From Zygnema circumcarinatum (Eukaryota; Streptophyta; Zygnematophyceae; Zygnematales; Zygnemataceae): a stretch of DNA of 62,730 nt. Made by a program: the position numbers and the translations under genes. The stretch spans positions 479,353 to 542,082 of the forward strand of contig CM074812.1 of assembly GCA_037447605.1 (NCBI GenBank), given 5' to 3'. Under the pieces are notes generated by a model. That model worked only from the letters and a program-made list of their open reading frames with translations, searched no databases and was not told the DNA's origin. This document shows, piece after piece, positions 23,082 to 38,277 of this stretch. How positions within the stretch are numbered: position 1 is the first letter of the stretch; every line of letters starts with the position of its first letter.

Positions 23082-25314
23082 TCATTCCTGACTGTCCCAT
23101 TCCTTCCGAATGTCGAACGTGTAGTTGTACTCCAAGTGGACCTTTCCATCATCATCAGAGAACTGCAACCGCCCATGCAGCGAAAGCAGTAGGTGAGGGG
23201 TTCTCATATTGCATTTCAGATCATAAAAGCCCAAAAACTCTAAAATACCTGTAGTCTAACTACCTGGCGTAAAAAACCCTAAACACATGTAAAGTAGTAG
23301 TCTAGCACAATTTTCGTTCCAGAATGCATTTTCAAAGCTTAACTCTAATCCTGTACATCTTCTTTTGGCTCTTGCCTATATCAATAGCCCCTGGGCCCTG
23401 ATCAGACTGATTCAAAAGTCCTTCAAAGTAACAAGTTCAAGTCACGCATTGTCTGACAACTCAGAACTCTACATAGGGATGCTGCTTGAATAGGAATTTC
23501 GTGAACACATTGATTCGTTTTCTAAATTTCGTGAGTTCCTATTTGGTTTCACACAGAAACCCTAACATTCCTGGCTGCATACCACTGTTTTGGCTGTATA
23601 GTGCCCTCTCGCCATCATTCCATGGGGGGTGGTCTCCTCCTCCGTCACAAACTTGTACGGTTCTTGTTGAGGAGCATATACTCCAAGCATCACTCTCGCT
23701 TTGTCCACTGTCAAATCGAGGAAATCAAGCCAAATTATGACGAGCATGTTAGGCTTTTGTGCAAGGAATATTCACAAAGATAGGAAAGAAATGGGCGCAT
23801 TCCACATGGTCCTATTGAGACCAGTTGCAGCATCTAAAAGATTCACATTGCTAAGATCAGAGACAACGATTAACTTATATGCATACTATCATAAAAAACC
23901 TAAAGGTGACCCTTCCTTTGCCAACCAATCACGAGAGTAATCAACACAACACCCTGCAAGCATACAGTTCAACAGACTTGCTGTTGTATCCTGCCAGAAA
24001 ATATGATTGAACAGATCGGCTTTACTGGCGCTAAATTCCCCATCATGCAAAGAAGTGCTTGCTGCTATTCTAGCCCTTACCTTGCCGCCCAATCCTCCAA
24101 ACTTTGTTGGAGTACATCAGGCCAACAACTAGCTCGTTCTTCACCATGAACTCAAACTCAAGTCGGTACTTGCTGCGTTCCTTGAGAACAAAATGCGCTA
24201 AAGTTTCATCAGCGACAACTCCTGACTTAGGAATTGGCAGGAGAATATCTTCCCGCCCAGCAACGAGAATTCGAAGCTCCCGAAACTCCACTTCTGCCTC
24301 TGCTTTGTTGGCTGCTTTGTACGCACATGCAAATAAAGCAGGCAAAGTAGCAAGGAAAATAGTGAACAGCTCGTCATTAGACAGATATTCACGTCAAGCA
24401 ATCTAATTCAAAAAAGAACCGCATCCAAGATGCGATGCACAATGTTATCCTGTGCATAATGACATGAAAAAACAATGTAGCTGGGGAAGGAAACCTGGAA
24501 ACAAGTGCAGCAGAAAAAGCAATGACAGGATCCTATGATTAGTAGAAGTAGATATTATTGAGTTCAACACTCAAGCAAGAGGGTACAATGGAGCATGAAA
24601 AACAGAAAGGTGTTATAACAGGCAGTCCAACTTTTACTTGGGTGATTCAACTTTGGTGAAATTACAATAGCATTACAGACTGCAGTTTTTGGAAGGGGAG
24701 ATATTGCCGATTGAAACTACGATCTCTCGTTTTAATTTTAAGGTTAACTGGCGACATGTATGCCAACATAAGTTCGTCGATGCTATAAAACAGATAACTG
24801 AAACTGCAAGAAGGTGCATCTCAAATACATGTACATTATGATTTGCCAGTCTAGGAAAACCTCACTCGGGGAAGGCGAACATATCAGGTTCCAAAATGCC
24901 CAATACTGCTACCATAGTCCTGCATGCAAATATCTAACTATGCGAATGGCCTCCAAATACATAGATATATAAGATCGGCTTCGCAAAAGGTAACTATGTA
25001 GTCAGTACATGGAAACATGATAAACTGAAAAGCCAAAGCAAAGAAGAAAAAGCAAACAAGAAAAAGCAAAGCAAAAATACACGAGCAGTGCCTACCTTCT
25101 CCGGGAATGCTTGCATTGCCAAGCAGCTGCTCCTTCCATCTGCGCAAGCTCTCGTCGTCCTGACAAGCCCAAGTACCCTAAAACGCGTCAGCTATACCTG
25201 CCGTACATTAAAGCGGGGCAGATCAAAAGGTAGGCAAATGTCAGAAGAATTGGAAGCGCCAAGCTGCGAGACTTCCTTGTTTCAAGGAGAGCGAAAGTGT
25301 GAGTGTGTGTGTGA

Positions 25315-25398
<84 letters not shown>

Positions 25399-25931
25399 CA
25401 TATATATGTGATCCGAAGGACAACAAAATAGACAGGTAATAAAAATGACGCATCTCGGCTCCCCTTTCTGTAAATAGATTAAGGAGCATACAAAGTGAAG
25501 GAGACGACAAATTAGGGCAAACACTCACTCCTCATACCAATAACTCACTTCTATTGTAACTGGTATGCATGGAAACCCTGAATCCGTTGTTCTGGATTCT
25601 GGAATACTGACTCAGAGACGGAGAGAGGAAGAGACGAGAGAGAGAGAGAAAGAGAGACACCATGTTCAAAGCTGCGACCAGCACAAACACGTACAGAATG
25701 ACGACAAAATGGCAAATTACACGCAAATGCAGCCATCACCTTATCAAGCTCTAGCTGCTCCTTGAGAGCAATCTTCTCCCCGGGGTTGTATTGATCATCA
25801 TCATCGTCATCCAGAGCTCCCTCCTCCCCTCCCTGCTCTTCCTCCTCCTCCTCATCATCATCCTCCGGCTCCTCCTGTCGTCTTGGCTGGTCCAGTGACG
25901 GCACCGCAGAAGCCATACTCACTTGCTTCAA
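23082..25931 (-). CDS. RhoGDI: Rho GDP-dissociation inhibitor (ROP-GDI)
   Basis: Cytosolic regulator that extracts prenylated Rho/ROP GTPases from membranes and holds them in the GDP state; plant homologue SCN1 restricts ROP activity to growth sites. 230 aa, the usual length. Exons (minus): 25931-25740, 25159-25096, 24311-24081, 23707-23583, 23162-23082; phases 0, 1, 1, 0 close. The N-terminal arm is acidic (runs of Glu and Asp) and is followed by the plant hallmark DDESLRRWKEQLLG, which binds the GTPase switch regions. The immunoglobulin-like fold follows, with ILLPIP, RYRLEFEF-type strand, EEETTPHGMMARGHYTAK and the C-terminal YNYTFDIRKEW. The start may be Met1 (25931) or Met6 (25916). Exon 3 could begin twelve bases later with the same phase. 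Intron 1 holds a TA microsatellite. Confidence 0.95.
25316..25408. repeat. (TA)n microsatellite in RhoGDI intron 1
   Basis: About 45 TA dinucleotides with a few C interruptions near the right end. It is self-complementary and could form a hairpin in the pre-mRNA. Confidence 0.95.
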
Positions 25932-26029
25932 ATATTTAACAATAAAAACCTAAAAAATAAAATAAAAAGCTCAAATACTTAAAAGAAATACGACTTAAAG
26001 CTCTAACCGTCTAAAAAGGCAGGAAACCC

Positions 26030-26275
26030 TAAAAATCGCACTTGCCAGCAGCATCCACCAAGCTCAGAGGACGCCCATAGAACGCCTTCTCAACCAGATT
26101 CACGTCCTGAACAAGCTCCCCGCTCTCATACTCCCGTCAAATGCTCCCTCCGAAAGCCATGGCTGCCTTCTCCAGGAAATGTAGGAAAGCCTTCGGCGCC
26201 AGCCCCAGCACTAGCTCAGCAACGGCTCTCTCTTCTCCTGCCCAGCAGGACCTGCGAGAGCCAGACTGTACAGTA
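26030..26275 (-). pseudogene. Coding-like fragment of unknown origin upstream of RhoGDI
   Basis: On the minus strand one frame reads about 80 codons of protein-like sequence (…LVLGLAPKAFLHFLEKA…, then …LVQDVNLVEKAFYGRPLS…) with a single internal TGA and an end at TAG. No family is recognised. It could be a decayed gene fragment, a noncoding first exon of RhoGDI, or chance. It directly abuts the ATATCGCA minisatellite. Confidence 0.22.
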
Positions 26276-26526
26276 TCGCAGGATATTGCGATATATGGCA
26301 GATGTTTGCAGGATATCGCAATATATCGCAGGTGTCGCAGAATATCGCAAGATTATCGCAATATTACAGATGGTCGCAGGATATCGCAAATATATTGCAG
26401 TTGGTCGAAGGATATCGCAATATATCGCAGGTTTTGCAGAATATCGCAATATCGCAGACGGTTGCAGGATATCGCAATATATCGCAGATGGTCGCAATAT
26501 ATCGCAATATATCGCAATATATCGCA
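26276..26526. repeat. ATATCGCA-based minisatellite
   Basis: About 250 bp made of irregular copies of ATATCGCA with spacer variants (GATGGTCGCAGG, GGTTTTGCAG). It is open in several frames on both strands, so the open frames there are repeat artefacts. It sits between the divergent RhoGDI and S-adenosylhomocysteinase genes. Confidence 0.9.
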
Positions 26527-26772
26527 TTCGCTAACAGAGCAGTAACATCGTACGCTACATGCCATGGGCAGGTACCGGTACATGGACAATTGCCACTTGG
26601 GGAACCACGAGGAGCCACTCACAAAGCACCGAAGGACCCCAAGAAATAAACTATGAATTGAACAGATAAGATAGTGACTAAAGTAAATTTAGCATCACGG
26701 AGGAGTTCGGCTCAATAGCCATTAGAGCCACCATTATGGCCATCCTAGTCACGTAGTCAACCGCGAGCCAAT

Positions 26773-26973
26773 AGGGGGAGTCAGACTTAGCCCGGAGCGT
26801 ACTAAGTTCCCGAATTTAGTATACTAAAAATCAAAGTTTCGTGTACGAATTCCGGATCGGGATTCGCGGCTCCGCCGAGCCCAGCCGTACTGAAATGCGC
26901 ACCTAGCCAATGCTTAGTTTGCCCGACAGGCTTACGAAATTGATTTGGCGATGGTCAAGGTCTGACTCTCCCT
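26773..26973 (+). mobile_element. MITE-like repeat, copy B (forward arm of inverted pair)
   Basis: About 200 bp, same family as the copy in BELL intron 2. Terminal inverted repeats: GGGGGAGTCAGACTTAG at the left and CAAGGTCTGACTCTCCC at the right. It is followed after about 40 AT-rich bases by an inverted copy. Confidence 0.75.
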
Positions 26974-27013
26974 AATTTTAAGGGCATTTTAGGGGAAATT
27001 TAGGGGAAATTTA

Positions 27014-27180
27014 AGGGAGTCAGACCTTGACCATCGCCAAATCAATTTCGTAAGCCTGTCGGGCGAATTAAACATTGGCTAGGTACGCATTTCGGTACTG
27101 CTGGGCTCGGCGGAGCCGCGGATCCCGACCCGGAAATCGTACACGAAAGAAGCGACTTTTAGTATAAGGAATTCGGGAAT
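27014..27180 (-). mobile_element. MITE-like repeat, copy C (inverted, right end decayed)
   Basis: Inverted copy of the same repeat, starting GGGAGTCAGACCTTGACC. Similarity to copy B is high up to about 27180 and then falls off, so its far terminus is diverged or lost. Together with copy B it can fold into a stem of roughly 165 bp. Confidence 0.75.
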
Positions 27181-27567
27181 TTCGTAAGCGAATGTGAAGA
27201 ATCGCAGACTCGCAACGTGTTGATTTGGCATTGGATATCAATTGGATCATAGGTCGTTCTATGCTCTGCTGTAGTAGTAACACACAAAACTGGAGGGAAT
27301 GAAACTGCGTTCCGTCACTGTGAACGTACAGAAAATCAGCGATCGGTCGGCCATTGGGGTCGTTCGCATTTTGCAAAAAAAGGCAAAGTGTGAGAACCAA
27401 CTAAAAGGGTCCGTGATTCTCGGCAACCAATTGCAATATGCCACGTGACCATGTATTGGAGGTGTCGAAATGTGATTGGCCCAATCTTGACACAAAAACA
27501 GTTTCTTTCAAAATGAAATGGTTAAATCAAAAAAAAAAAAAAAAAATGAAATGGAGTCCCACTCAAA

Positions 27568-28140
27568 TTTTACTGCCCTGTACTTACAGTACAGTCAGCA
27601 GTCCTCATATTTTCCACCTTGTACAGTGCGTCCTCAAGAAATTCGCCCCGATTTTACCACCTTTTTGTACGGTAACTCTGTGTTAGCCGGACTATCCGTA
27701 CTATTCGTACCCCTAAAACCCCTAGAAACCCTAAAAACCGTACTAGCCGTACTAGCCGTACTAGCCGTACTTGCTGTACTAGCCGTTACGGGCTTCAGCA
27801 AAACTCACCGAATCTTCCCGCCCGTGCCGCCGTAAGCGGCGCTCGCTCCACTTTCCTCCTTCTTGGCTTCGATACGACACGATACGATACGATACGCGCT
27901 ACGATACGCTACGACGTGATACGGCACGATACGTACGGTCCAACATGAACTCTAACATAGTACCGCCCGTCTATTGGTAACACGAATCTTCTATTTGCAA
28001 AAATCAATATTTTCGCCTCATATTTGCCAAAACCATGGCGAAAATATGAGGACTGTTCACTGGATGGGAACGTTCAGTACGGAAGCATACTGTACGGTAC
28101 AGTACCGCCTGCTCATGTCCGTACTATACCGTACATCGAC
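27568..28140. promoter_or_regulatory. GTAC-rich region upstream of S-adenosylhomocysteinase
   Basis: By eye about 19 GTAC tetramers lie in roughly 570 bp, where about two are expected by chance. It includes a short tandem array of CCGTACTAG (about 27737-27790) and a CGATACGA-type array (27869-27937). GTAC is the core bound by SBP/SPL-type factors, including the copper regulators CRR1 and SPL7. Whether the region is a promoter is inference. Confidence 0.4.
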
Positions 28141-28693
28141 CTCATTTCTGCGAAAAAACATGCAACATAGGCGGCGGGCATTACAAAACATTTTTCATTC
28201 TGCCCGAAATATAATCAACAGTCCAGATCCTCCTTACTGATTATCCAACGGTTGGTACCCAGCCAGGGTTTTAGGATTCGCGTTCCGAGGGTTGAGAAGA
28301 GGCCCAAAAAATTTCAAGAGGCAGGCAGGACCCCACGTCGGCGTGCCGGCCTGGCCCATTTCTGCGAAGCCTGCGAGCCGTCCCGGGGCAGGAGAAAGGA
28401 TCTCCCTCCACCTGACCGGAAAAGCCTCTAACAGTCAGCGACGTCCCACGTGGAATTTTTGTCTCATCGAACGGCTCTTATCGATTCGGTCAGTCGTTGA
28501 AATGTTTTCAACGATCTTGGCAGACCGGTTCCAGGCAGGAGGTTCCTACTCTTGCAGTCCCCACCAAACGTTCAAATACTTGGCAGCACTGGAGAGGAAG
28601 TGTTTTGCAGAGAGAAAGAGAGCGAGAGAGAGAGGGAGAAAGAGAGAGAGAGAGGAAAGAGGTAGAGAGAGCGGGAGAGAAGGCGGAGCCGCC

Positions 28694-32934
<4,241 letters not shown>

Positions 32935-33976
32935 GGGGCGGGGAGGGGTAGAGTGTGAGTGAGAGAGAGGAGGCCCTTTTTCTCTGTAGGGAGAAAGGGA
33001 TGTGCTCCCATTTTTGTTGTCAACTAATCTGAAAGGTACTTCTCAATCGTTTGTGTTTAGAATGGGAGAGAGGGAGATGGTCAGGGTTAGGGTTAGTACT
33101 ATCTCCATGTTAAGTATTGGCTACTTGAATTTTTTCCTTCGAAACGAAAAGGAGCGAGAAAATGAGACAGGTGTTACTGTGGAAGCTCTGCTGCGTAATG
33201 GGAGCCCAATAATTTAAAGGGATGGAGGAATTAAAGGCATGTGGAGTCTGAATGGAAAACCAGGAGAATCTGTTGATGGGAGTACTGATGAGATGGGAAT
33301 GCGCCAAAATTTGATCGTAAGGCGAAAACTGTCATTCTCCATAACTGAAATATGAAAGTTCCTAAAAGCTGAAAACTTTAAAAAAATTGAAGGGTAAAAA
33401 TCGCCAGATAGACTCTGACAAGCTGGGAACAATTCAGGTTTGTATACTACATTCTTAAATTATAGAACATTTTGCACATACTAAATTTTTCACACGATGT
33501 GAGAAAAGTCAACCAAACACAAGCTTCAAGTTGTTTTTCACGCTCTCTTCCCTCTCCCTCCCCCTCTCCCTTCCCCACTCCTTCTCCCTCTCCCACTCCC
33601 TCCCCCTCTCCTCCCTCTCCCTCTCCCTCCCCCTCTCTTCCCTCTCCCTCCCCCTCTCTTCCCTCTCCCTCTCCCTCTCCTCGATTATAAGACAAGGTAA
33701 ATTAGGCAATTGTAAAGCAGGTCTTCTTCCCACGCACTATTGTCCAACACCCACTCCTATGACTTAAAATGCGACCGGGGAAATCTGCCCATTTTCCCGT
33801 TTTAAGATTTTTATTTTTTTTAAACCTTTTTAACCAATACCAATCATCTCTGTCACTCTCAATTTAGAAAATTTCAAAACAGACCAAACAAACAAACAAA
33901 CAGTTAGTTAAAACGATCCGGTTGAGACCCATTTGGCCTCTTTCACACGGAGCCCAAAAAACCCTCCTGGAATCTT
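32935..33976. other. Convergent spacer between SAHH and rhamnose mutarotase
   Basis: AT-rich with a CCCTCTCC-type pyrimidine tract at about 33540-33680. It presumably holds both 3' UTRs. No coding frame is supported. Confidence 0.55.
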
Positions 33977-35129
33977 TCATCTGTTGGCGGCCGCCGGCTC
34001 TTGCAGGTCGAAGCAGAGGGCCATCGGAGACCACCACTCATCGGGACTCTCTGAAGCGGCCGGAACTTTCTGTTGGTAAGTTCGCATGAGCTCGTCCCAT
34101 TCGCGTGCTTTCGCACTGTCAAGAGGTAAAAAAAAAAAAAAAAAAAAAAAAAAGAAAAAAAAACGCATAATGGGAGAAAGAAAAAAGATTGATATGGGAG
34201 AGAGACAAGAGAGAGAGAGAGAGGAGAGACAAGAGAGAGGAGGACAATAAGGGAGGGTGTGGGAGACAAGTTTTAGGAGGAGACCAGAGTGCAGGCACAG
34301 AGAGTTCGGGGTTAGGGTTAGCCTAAATATAACTAAAGCTCAAAGGGTAGAGGGGTTCAGGAGGAGGAGGGAAGTTGGGAAAGAGAGAATATGAATGATT
34401 AATCAATTTCATTAAACGCAAAAGAGGAAGGTGCGAAATCTGCTGTAAATACTGTAGACCTAATTCTAAGCATTTCGTTGAAACATTAGGTCCCATCAGT
34501 TTGAGATGTTTTTTACCTCTCTGTATACTTCTGATAATCTTTCGCCGGATCAAAATCATCATTGGCTTCCGCATACATGAAGAGTCGATTTCCGTGAATG
34601 AAAATTTTCATGCTGACAACGCCCATAGACTTTATGGCTTCCAACACCTGCCAAGCCATTGATACAAAAATATCGACTGTAAAACTTCTCAGCTAAATAT
34701 TAAAGCTCTAGGACTCACTCTAGCTTCACATAATGGCCCTTACGTTTGGTATGTTCAGCAGTGATGAAAAATTAACCCCAGTATTGCTTGCTACTTAGTG
34801 AAAGATGACTCCCCGGAAGCCCACTACTGCATGCTGCCATGTGGTCCTACCCTTTAAGTAACCATCACATGTATGCCATCATCATACATGCCATGCCGCC
34901 CTCCCTCCGTGCATGCCTCCTCACCCCAATGTGCCATGTGGCATTGCCCCATTCGTGGCCCTTGCGTGCTATGCCATGTACATCACAATGCCATGCCATG
35001 CCATGCCATGCATGCATGCGTCCATGGCTCCCGACCGACCTCGGGCCAAACGGCCTCATGGTAGCGGAGGTACTCGCGCACGAGGTCGGGATCGTCCTTC
35101 AGCTCCAGCGTCTGCGCGAAGCTCTTCAT
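33977..35129 (-). CDS. L-rhamnose mutarotase (RhaM/DUF718 family)
   Basis: Small enzyme that interconverts alpha and beta anomers of L-rhamnose, a sugar of pectin (rhamnogalacturonan) and flavonoid glycosides. 119 aa against about 104-114 in bacteria. Exons (minus): 35129-35040, 34647-34517, 34115-33977; phases 0 and 2 close. Seen: a first strand FAQTLELKDD, the YHEAVWPE segment with the family His, then SMKIFIHGNRLFMY, and REWDELM...WWSPMALCFDL at the end, matching the conserved ferredoxin-like dimer core. There is no signal peptide, so it is probably cytosolic. An in-frame upstream Met exists at 35171 but family alignment favours the start at 35129. It diverges from BRICK1 over a G-box-rich spacer. 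Confidence 0.9.
34124..34164. repeat. Poly(A)-rich run in mutarotase intron 2
   Basis: An almost pure A run (with one G) on the plus strand, which is a long T polypyrimidine tract just ahead of the exon 3 acceptor on the sense strand. Confidence 0.85.
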
Positions 35130-35159
35130 CGCGGCTCGCCCTCCCTCCCTCTCTCCCGC

Positions 35160-35390
35160 TCTCCCTCCCACTCTCGCTCTCTCCCTCTCCCTCTCTCCTC
35201 CCTCGGCCCTCCCTTTCTCCCGCTTGACCTCCCTCTCTCCCTTTCCCTCTCCCTCTCCCTCTCTCCTCCCTCGGCCCTCCCTTTCTCTCGCTCGTCCTCC
35301 CTCTCTCGCTCTCTCCCTCTCCCTCTACTCGGCCCTCCCTTTCTCCCGCTGTCCCCCTCTCCCTCTCTCCGGTCCTCCCTTTCAGAAAGA
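35160..35390. repeat. CTCCCTCT tract upstream of the mutarotase start
   Basis: Pyrimidine tract with a longer recurring module (CTCCTCCCTCGGCCCTCCCTTTCTC appears several times) on the plus strand. It lies immediately 5' of the mutarotase coding start and would be in its leader or promoter. Confidence 0.75.
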
Positions 35391-35689
35391 AATATCGTTC
35401 GGTATATCTCATACCAACAAACGGATAATATCGGAATAATCTCCATACGATACAGTACCAAAGGTTTAAATCTAGCCAAAAAGATATGTATCTAGCCGGA
35501 AAAGGTGTGGAAATAATTTCAAAATTAGGGGATACCAGATTGTTAATATTTCAGCGATTTCAAGTTTATTAGCATTTTTTCAGACTTGGTGACATATAGA
35601 TACATCGATATACCGTGTGTTGGCGCTTTTTTATCCGTATATTCCGTACAGTTCAAAAAGGCAGCTGCGCCCTGCGCGTCTGCCCTTTT

Positions 35690-35892
35690 CTGCCACGTGG
35701 CACCAAAAGGCCGCTCGCGCTGCCACGTGGCATTCTTCTCAGCTCCCGCTGCCTGACACGTGGTGAATTGTCCCTTGAGAGTAAGTGACAGGCTTACGTG
35801 GAAGGATTACGTGACTGCCACGTGGCAACTAAACCCTGCTCTCCTCATTGGCTGAGATCCTCGTCTTGACAGGGGTCCGCAACGTGGCACTT
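35690..35892. promoter_or_regulatory. G-box (CACGTGGC) cluster between mutarotase and BRICK1
   Basis: Three palindromic GCCACGTGGC sites (35692-35701, 35722-35731, 35817-35826), one GACACGTGGT (CACGTG at 35757-35762) and related TACGTG/AACGTGGCA sites lie within about 200 bp, plus a CCAAT box (as ATTGG) near 35846. In plants such sites bind bZIP and bHLH factors and act as abscisic-acid or light elements. The cluster could serve either flanking gene. Confidence 0.6.
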
Positions 35893-36254
35893 CAAGGTTG
35901 AGGGTTTAGGGTTCAGGAGGTCAGCAGGTGAAGCATATGTGGAGATTTGGGTTTCTGGTTTTTTGGTTTTTGGTTTTGGATTTTTGGTTTTTAATTGGCA
36001 GGTGGTACTAAGGGTGGCAAAACTTGAAGGTTTGTACAATTGCTATTTTTTTTCATTATATATAGATATTTTTTATGGCTGCCAAGTCGTTCAATGTAAT
36101 CGAATTCACTTTTTTTTTTCTATTTCCTTAAATTTCATGGACTGTGGTTCATTTTTAGAATTTTAGGTTTATCTAAAAATCTTAATCCTCAAACCCATTT
36201 TCGGAATTGTGCTGCTGCGCATTCCATGGCTGCAGTTCCGCGAGAGACGGCGCA

Positions 36255-37148
36255 ATGAGCGGCGCGAAAGGCGCAGCGCTTGGGCGGGCCGTGCAGGCCG
36301 ACTGGGACAACCGCGAATTTTCGGAGTCGGTTAAACTAAATATACGGCGGATATATGATTTTGTTCTTGAATTTGGTGAGCTCTCCCCTTCCCTTCCCCT
36401 CCCCCTCCCCCTCCCCTCCCCTCCCCCTCCCCCTCCCCCTCCCCCTCCCCCTCCCCCTCCCCCTCCCCTCCTCCCCCCTCCCCCTCCCCCTCCCCCTCCC
36501 CTCCTCCCCCTCCCCCTCCCCCTCCCCTCCCTCCCCTCCCCTCCCCCTCCCCTCCCCTCCCCCTCCTCCTCCCCTCCCCCTCCCCCTCCCCCTCCCCCTC
36601 CCAACCCTTCCCTCCTTCCCCTACCCCCGCCACCCCCTCCCCTCCGCCCTCCCCCTACCCCCTCCCCCTCTCCGGCCTCCCCCCTCCCCCCTCCCACCCC
36701 CTTCCCCACCCTTCCCCGCTTCCCCCTAACCCCTCCCCCCCATCCCCCCCATCTCCCTCCCCCCTACCCCCTCCCCCTCCCCCTCCCCCTCCGCACTCCC
36801 CCCTCCCCCCTCCCCCCTCCCCCTCCCCCTGTGACATAAATTTTGCATGCTTTACTTCACCTATGCAGCTACACAAGGAGGAATCTGAAACATAGAGATA
36901 AATGAGTTGCAAAACTTAGGGTTTGATCATACACACGAAGGGACTACACTTCAGGGTCTAAGACCTATGGTTTAGGCTTTAGTACGCCACTGCTTCTCCT
37001 AAAGCAGATACCTTTGAAATTCTTCCTGGCAGAAAATGGCATGCGCGGAAAATTGGAACAGCTGAACGAGAAATTAACAATTTTGGAGCGTACCATGGAC
37101 CGGCTGGAAGCTCAAGTTCACCATGCAGCGTCCATGGAGAAGGATTAG
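36255..37148 (+). CDS. BRK1: BRICK1/HSPC300, SCAR/WAVE complex subunit
   Basis: Smallest subunit of the SCAR/WAVE complex, which activates ARP2/3 actin nucleation downstream of Rho/ROP-Rac. 78 aa (land-plant forms about 85). Exons: 36255-36375 and 37033-37148; the junction is phase 1 and rebuilds a Glu codon. Seen: AVQADWDNREF, the signature of the family, then NIRRIYDFVLEFE, then a coiled coil (LEQLNEKLTILERTMDRLEAQV). An in-frame Met at 36207 would add 16 residues with three Cys in a row; family comparison favours 36255. The only intron is almost entirely CCCCT-type repeat. RhoGDI, another part of the Rho-actin route, lies about 10 kb upstream. Confidence 0.93.
36381..36832. repeat. (CCCCTC)n pyrimidine tract filling the BRICK1 intron
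   Basis: About 450 bp of almost pure C/T, dominated by CCCCTC hexamers. The complementary G-rich strand (GGGGAG repeats) has G-quadruplex potential. Confidence 0.9.
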
Positions 37149-37751
37149 AGTTAGGGTTGATGTGTATTTTTATCTTTTTGAATGGAGGAAAATTAGGGTT
37201 TGGTTGATATTTGGGGTCCAAATCTTAGGAAGAAACCAGGATATTTTTGTGGTTTTAGGGTTTTTGGATTCGTTTCAGGGTTCAAGGCTGTACAGAAGGT
37301 GTTCAACAGAGGAAAAACCATAAAATGTGCTGCATTAGGGTTTTTTCTAGGGTAAACCCTGATCTTGAACCTGAACCCCAAACCTCAAACCCTAAAGCCT
37401 CCCCTGAACCCTTCACCTTACGCTTGGGCATCAACAGCGTTTTAGGACGATGTGGACAAGTTTTTCTCTTGTTTTTCTGAACCCCAGTTTTGAGGTTTAG
37501 AGGTTCCTTCTTTCTGAAGGAGGAAGCTTATCGAAGAACAGTCCCAGTCTTCTCGGGGAAAACGAAGCCTTTTTTCAGCAACCTTTGGATGTACATTAAA
37601 GGAAATTATGAGGTTGAGGAAATTTGAATCACCCTTGCTCTTCAGTGCAAGACTTTTTTTCCAAGGTTTTCTCCTTTTTCTTTGCTCTACGTGATGAGAT
37701 TCAGCGCCCTGCTCACGATGCTTCTCTCAACAGCATTGAGATCCCTCCACT
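37149..37751. other. Convergent spacer between BRICK1 and the PPR gene
   Basis: Contains several TTTAGGGTTT/AAACCCTAAA motifs around 37190-37400 and no supported coding frame. It should hold both 3' UTRs. Confidence 0.5.
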
Positions 37752-38211
37752 TTAAGAATTGGGCTTAAGGACAAGCAAATCATTGTTTGATGTCGACTCT
37801 ATTGCCACTAAAGGGCCATGTCTCGTGCTGCTCTTAGGTGAAGGGCTTTGCCTTAACATAGTGAGATTAGGCTGACCAATGGAAGCGGACTTGAGAGTTT
37901 CTTTCAGTCCTTTGGCACTCAAATTGAATTGTTGCACTTGTGGTATTGCTTTGACTGCAGCCGCTGGGCAGACCGTAGTGAGTTGAAGCGCCTAAAGAAG
38001 GGAGCGTCTTCGCCAGCCTTCAAAGCATCCCCTTTTTCAGCAAGCAATGAGTTGAGCAGGAATTTTTTGCTGTTTGAAATGTACGACTGAAAGTATGGAG
38101 TTAGGGCCACTTTCGTCGGTCATACCGTTCCTTTGCGCATTCAAGTAATGCAAACGACAAATATGTTGAGGGGAAACACGGGAGAGGAGGAAAGGGGGGG
38201 TGGGTAGGGTG

Positions 38212-38277
<66 letters not shown>

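Noticed and set aside
26216-26649. Several overlapping frames on both strands in the ATATCGCA repeat
   Set aside because: Repeat unit lacks stop codons; no protein-like composition outside the repeat.
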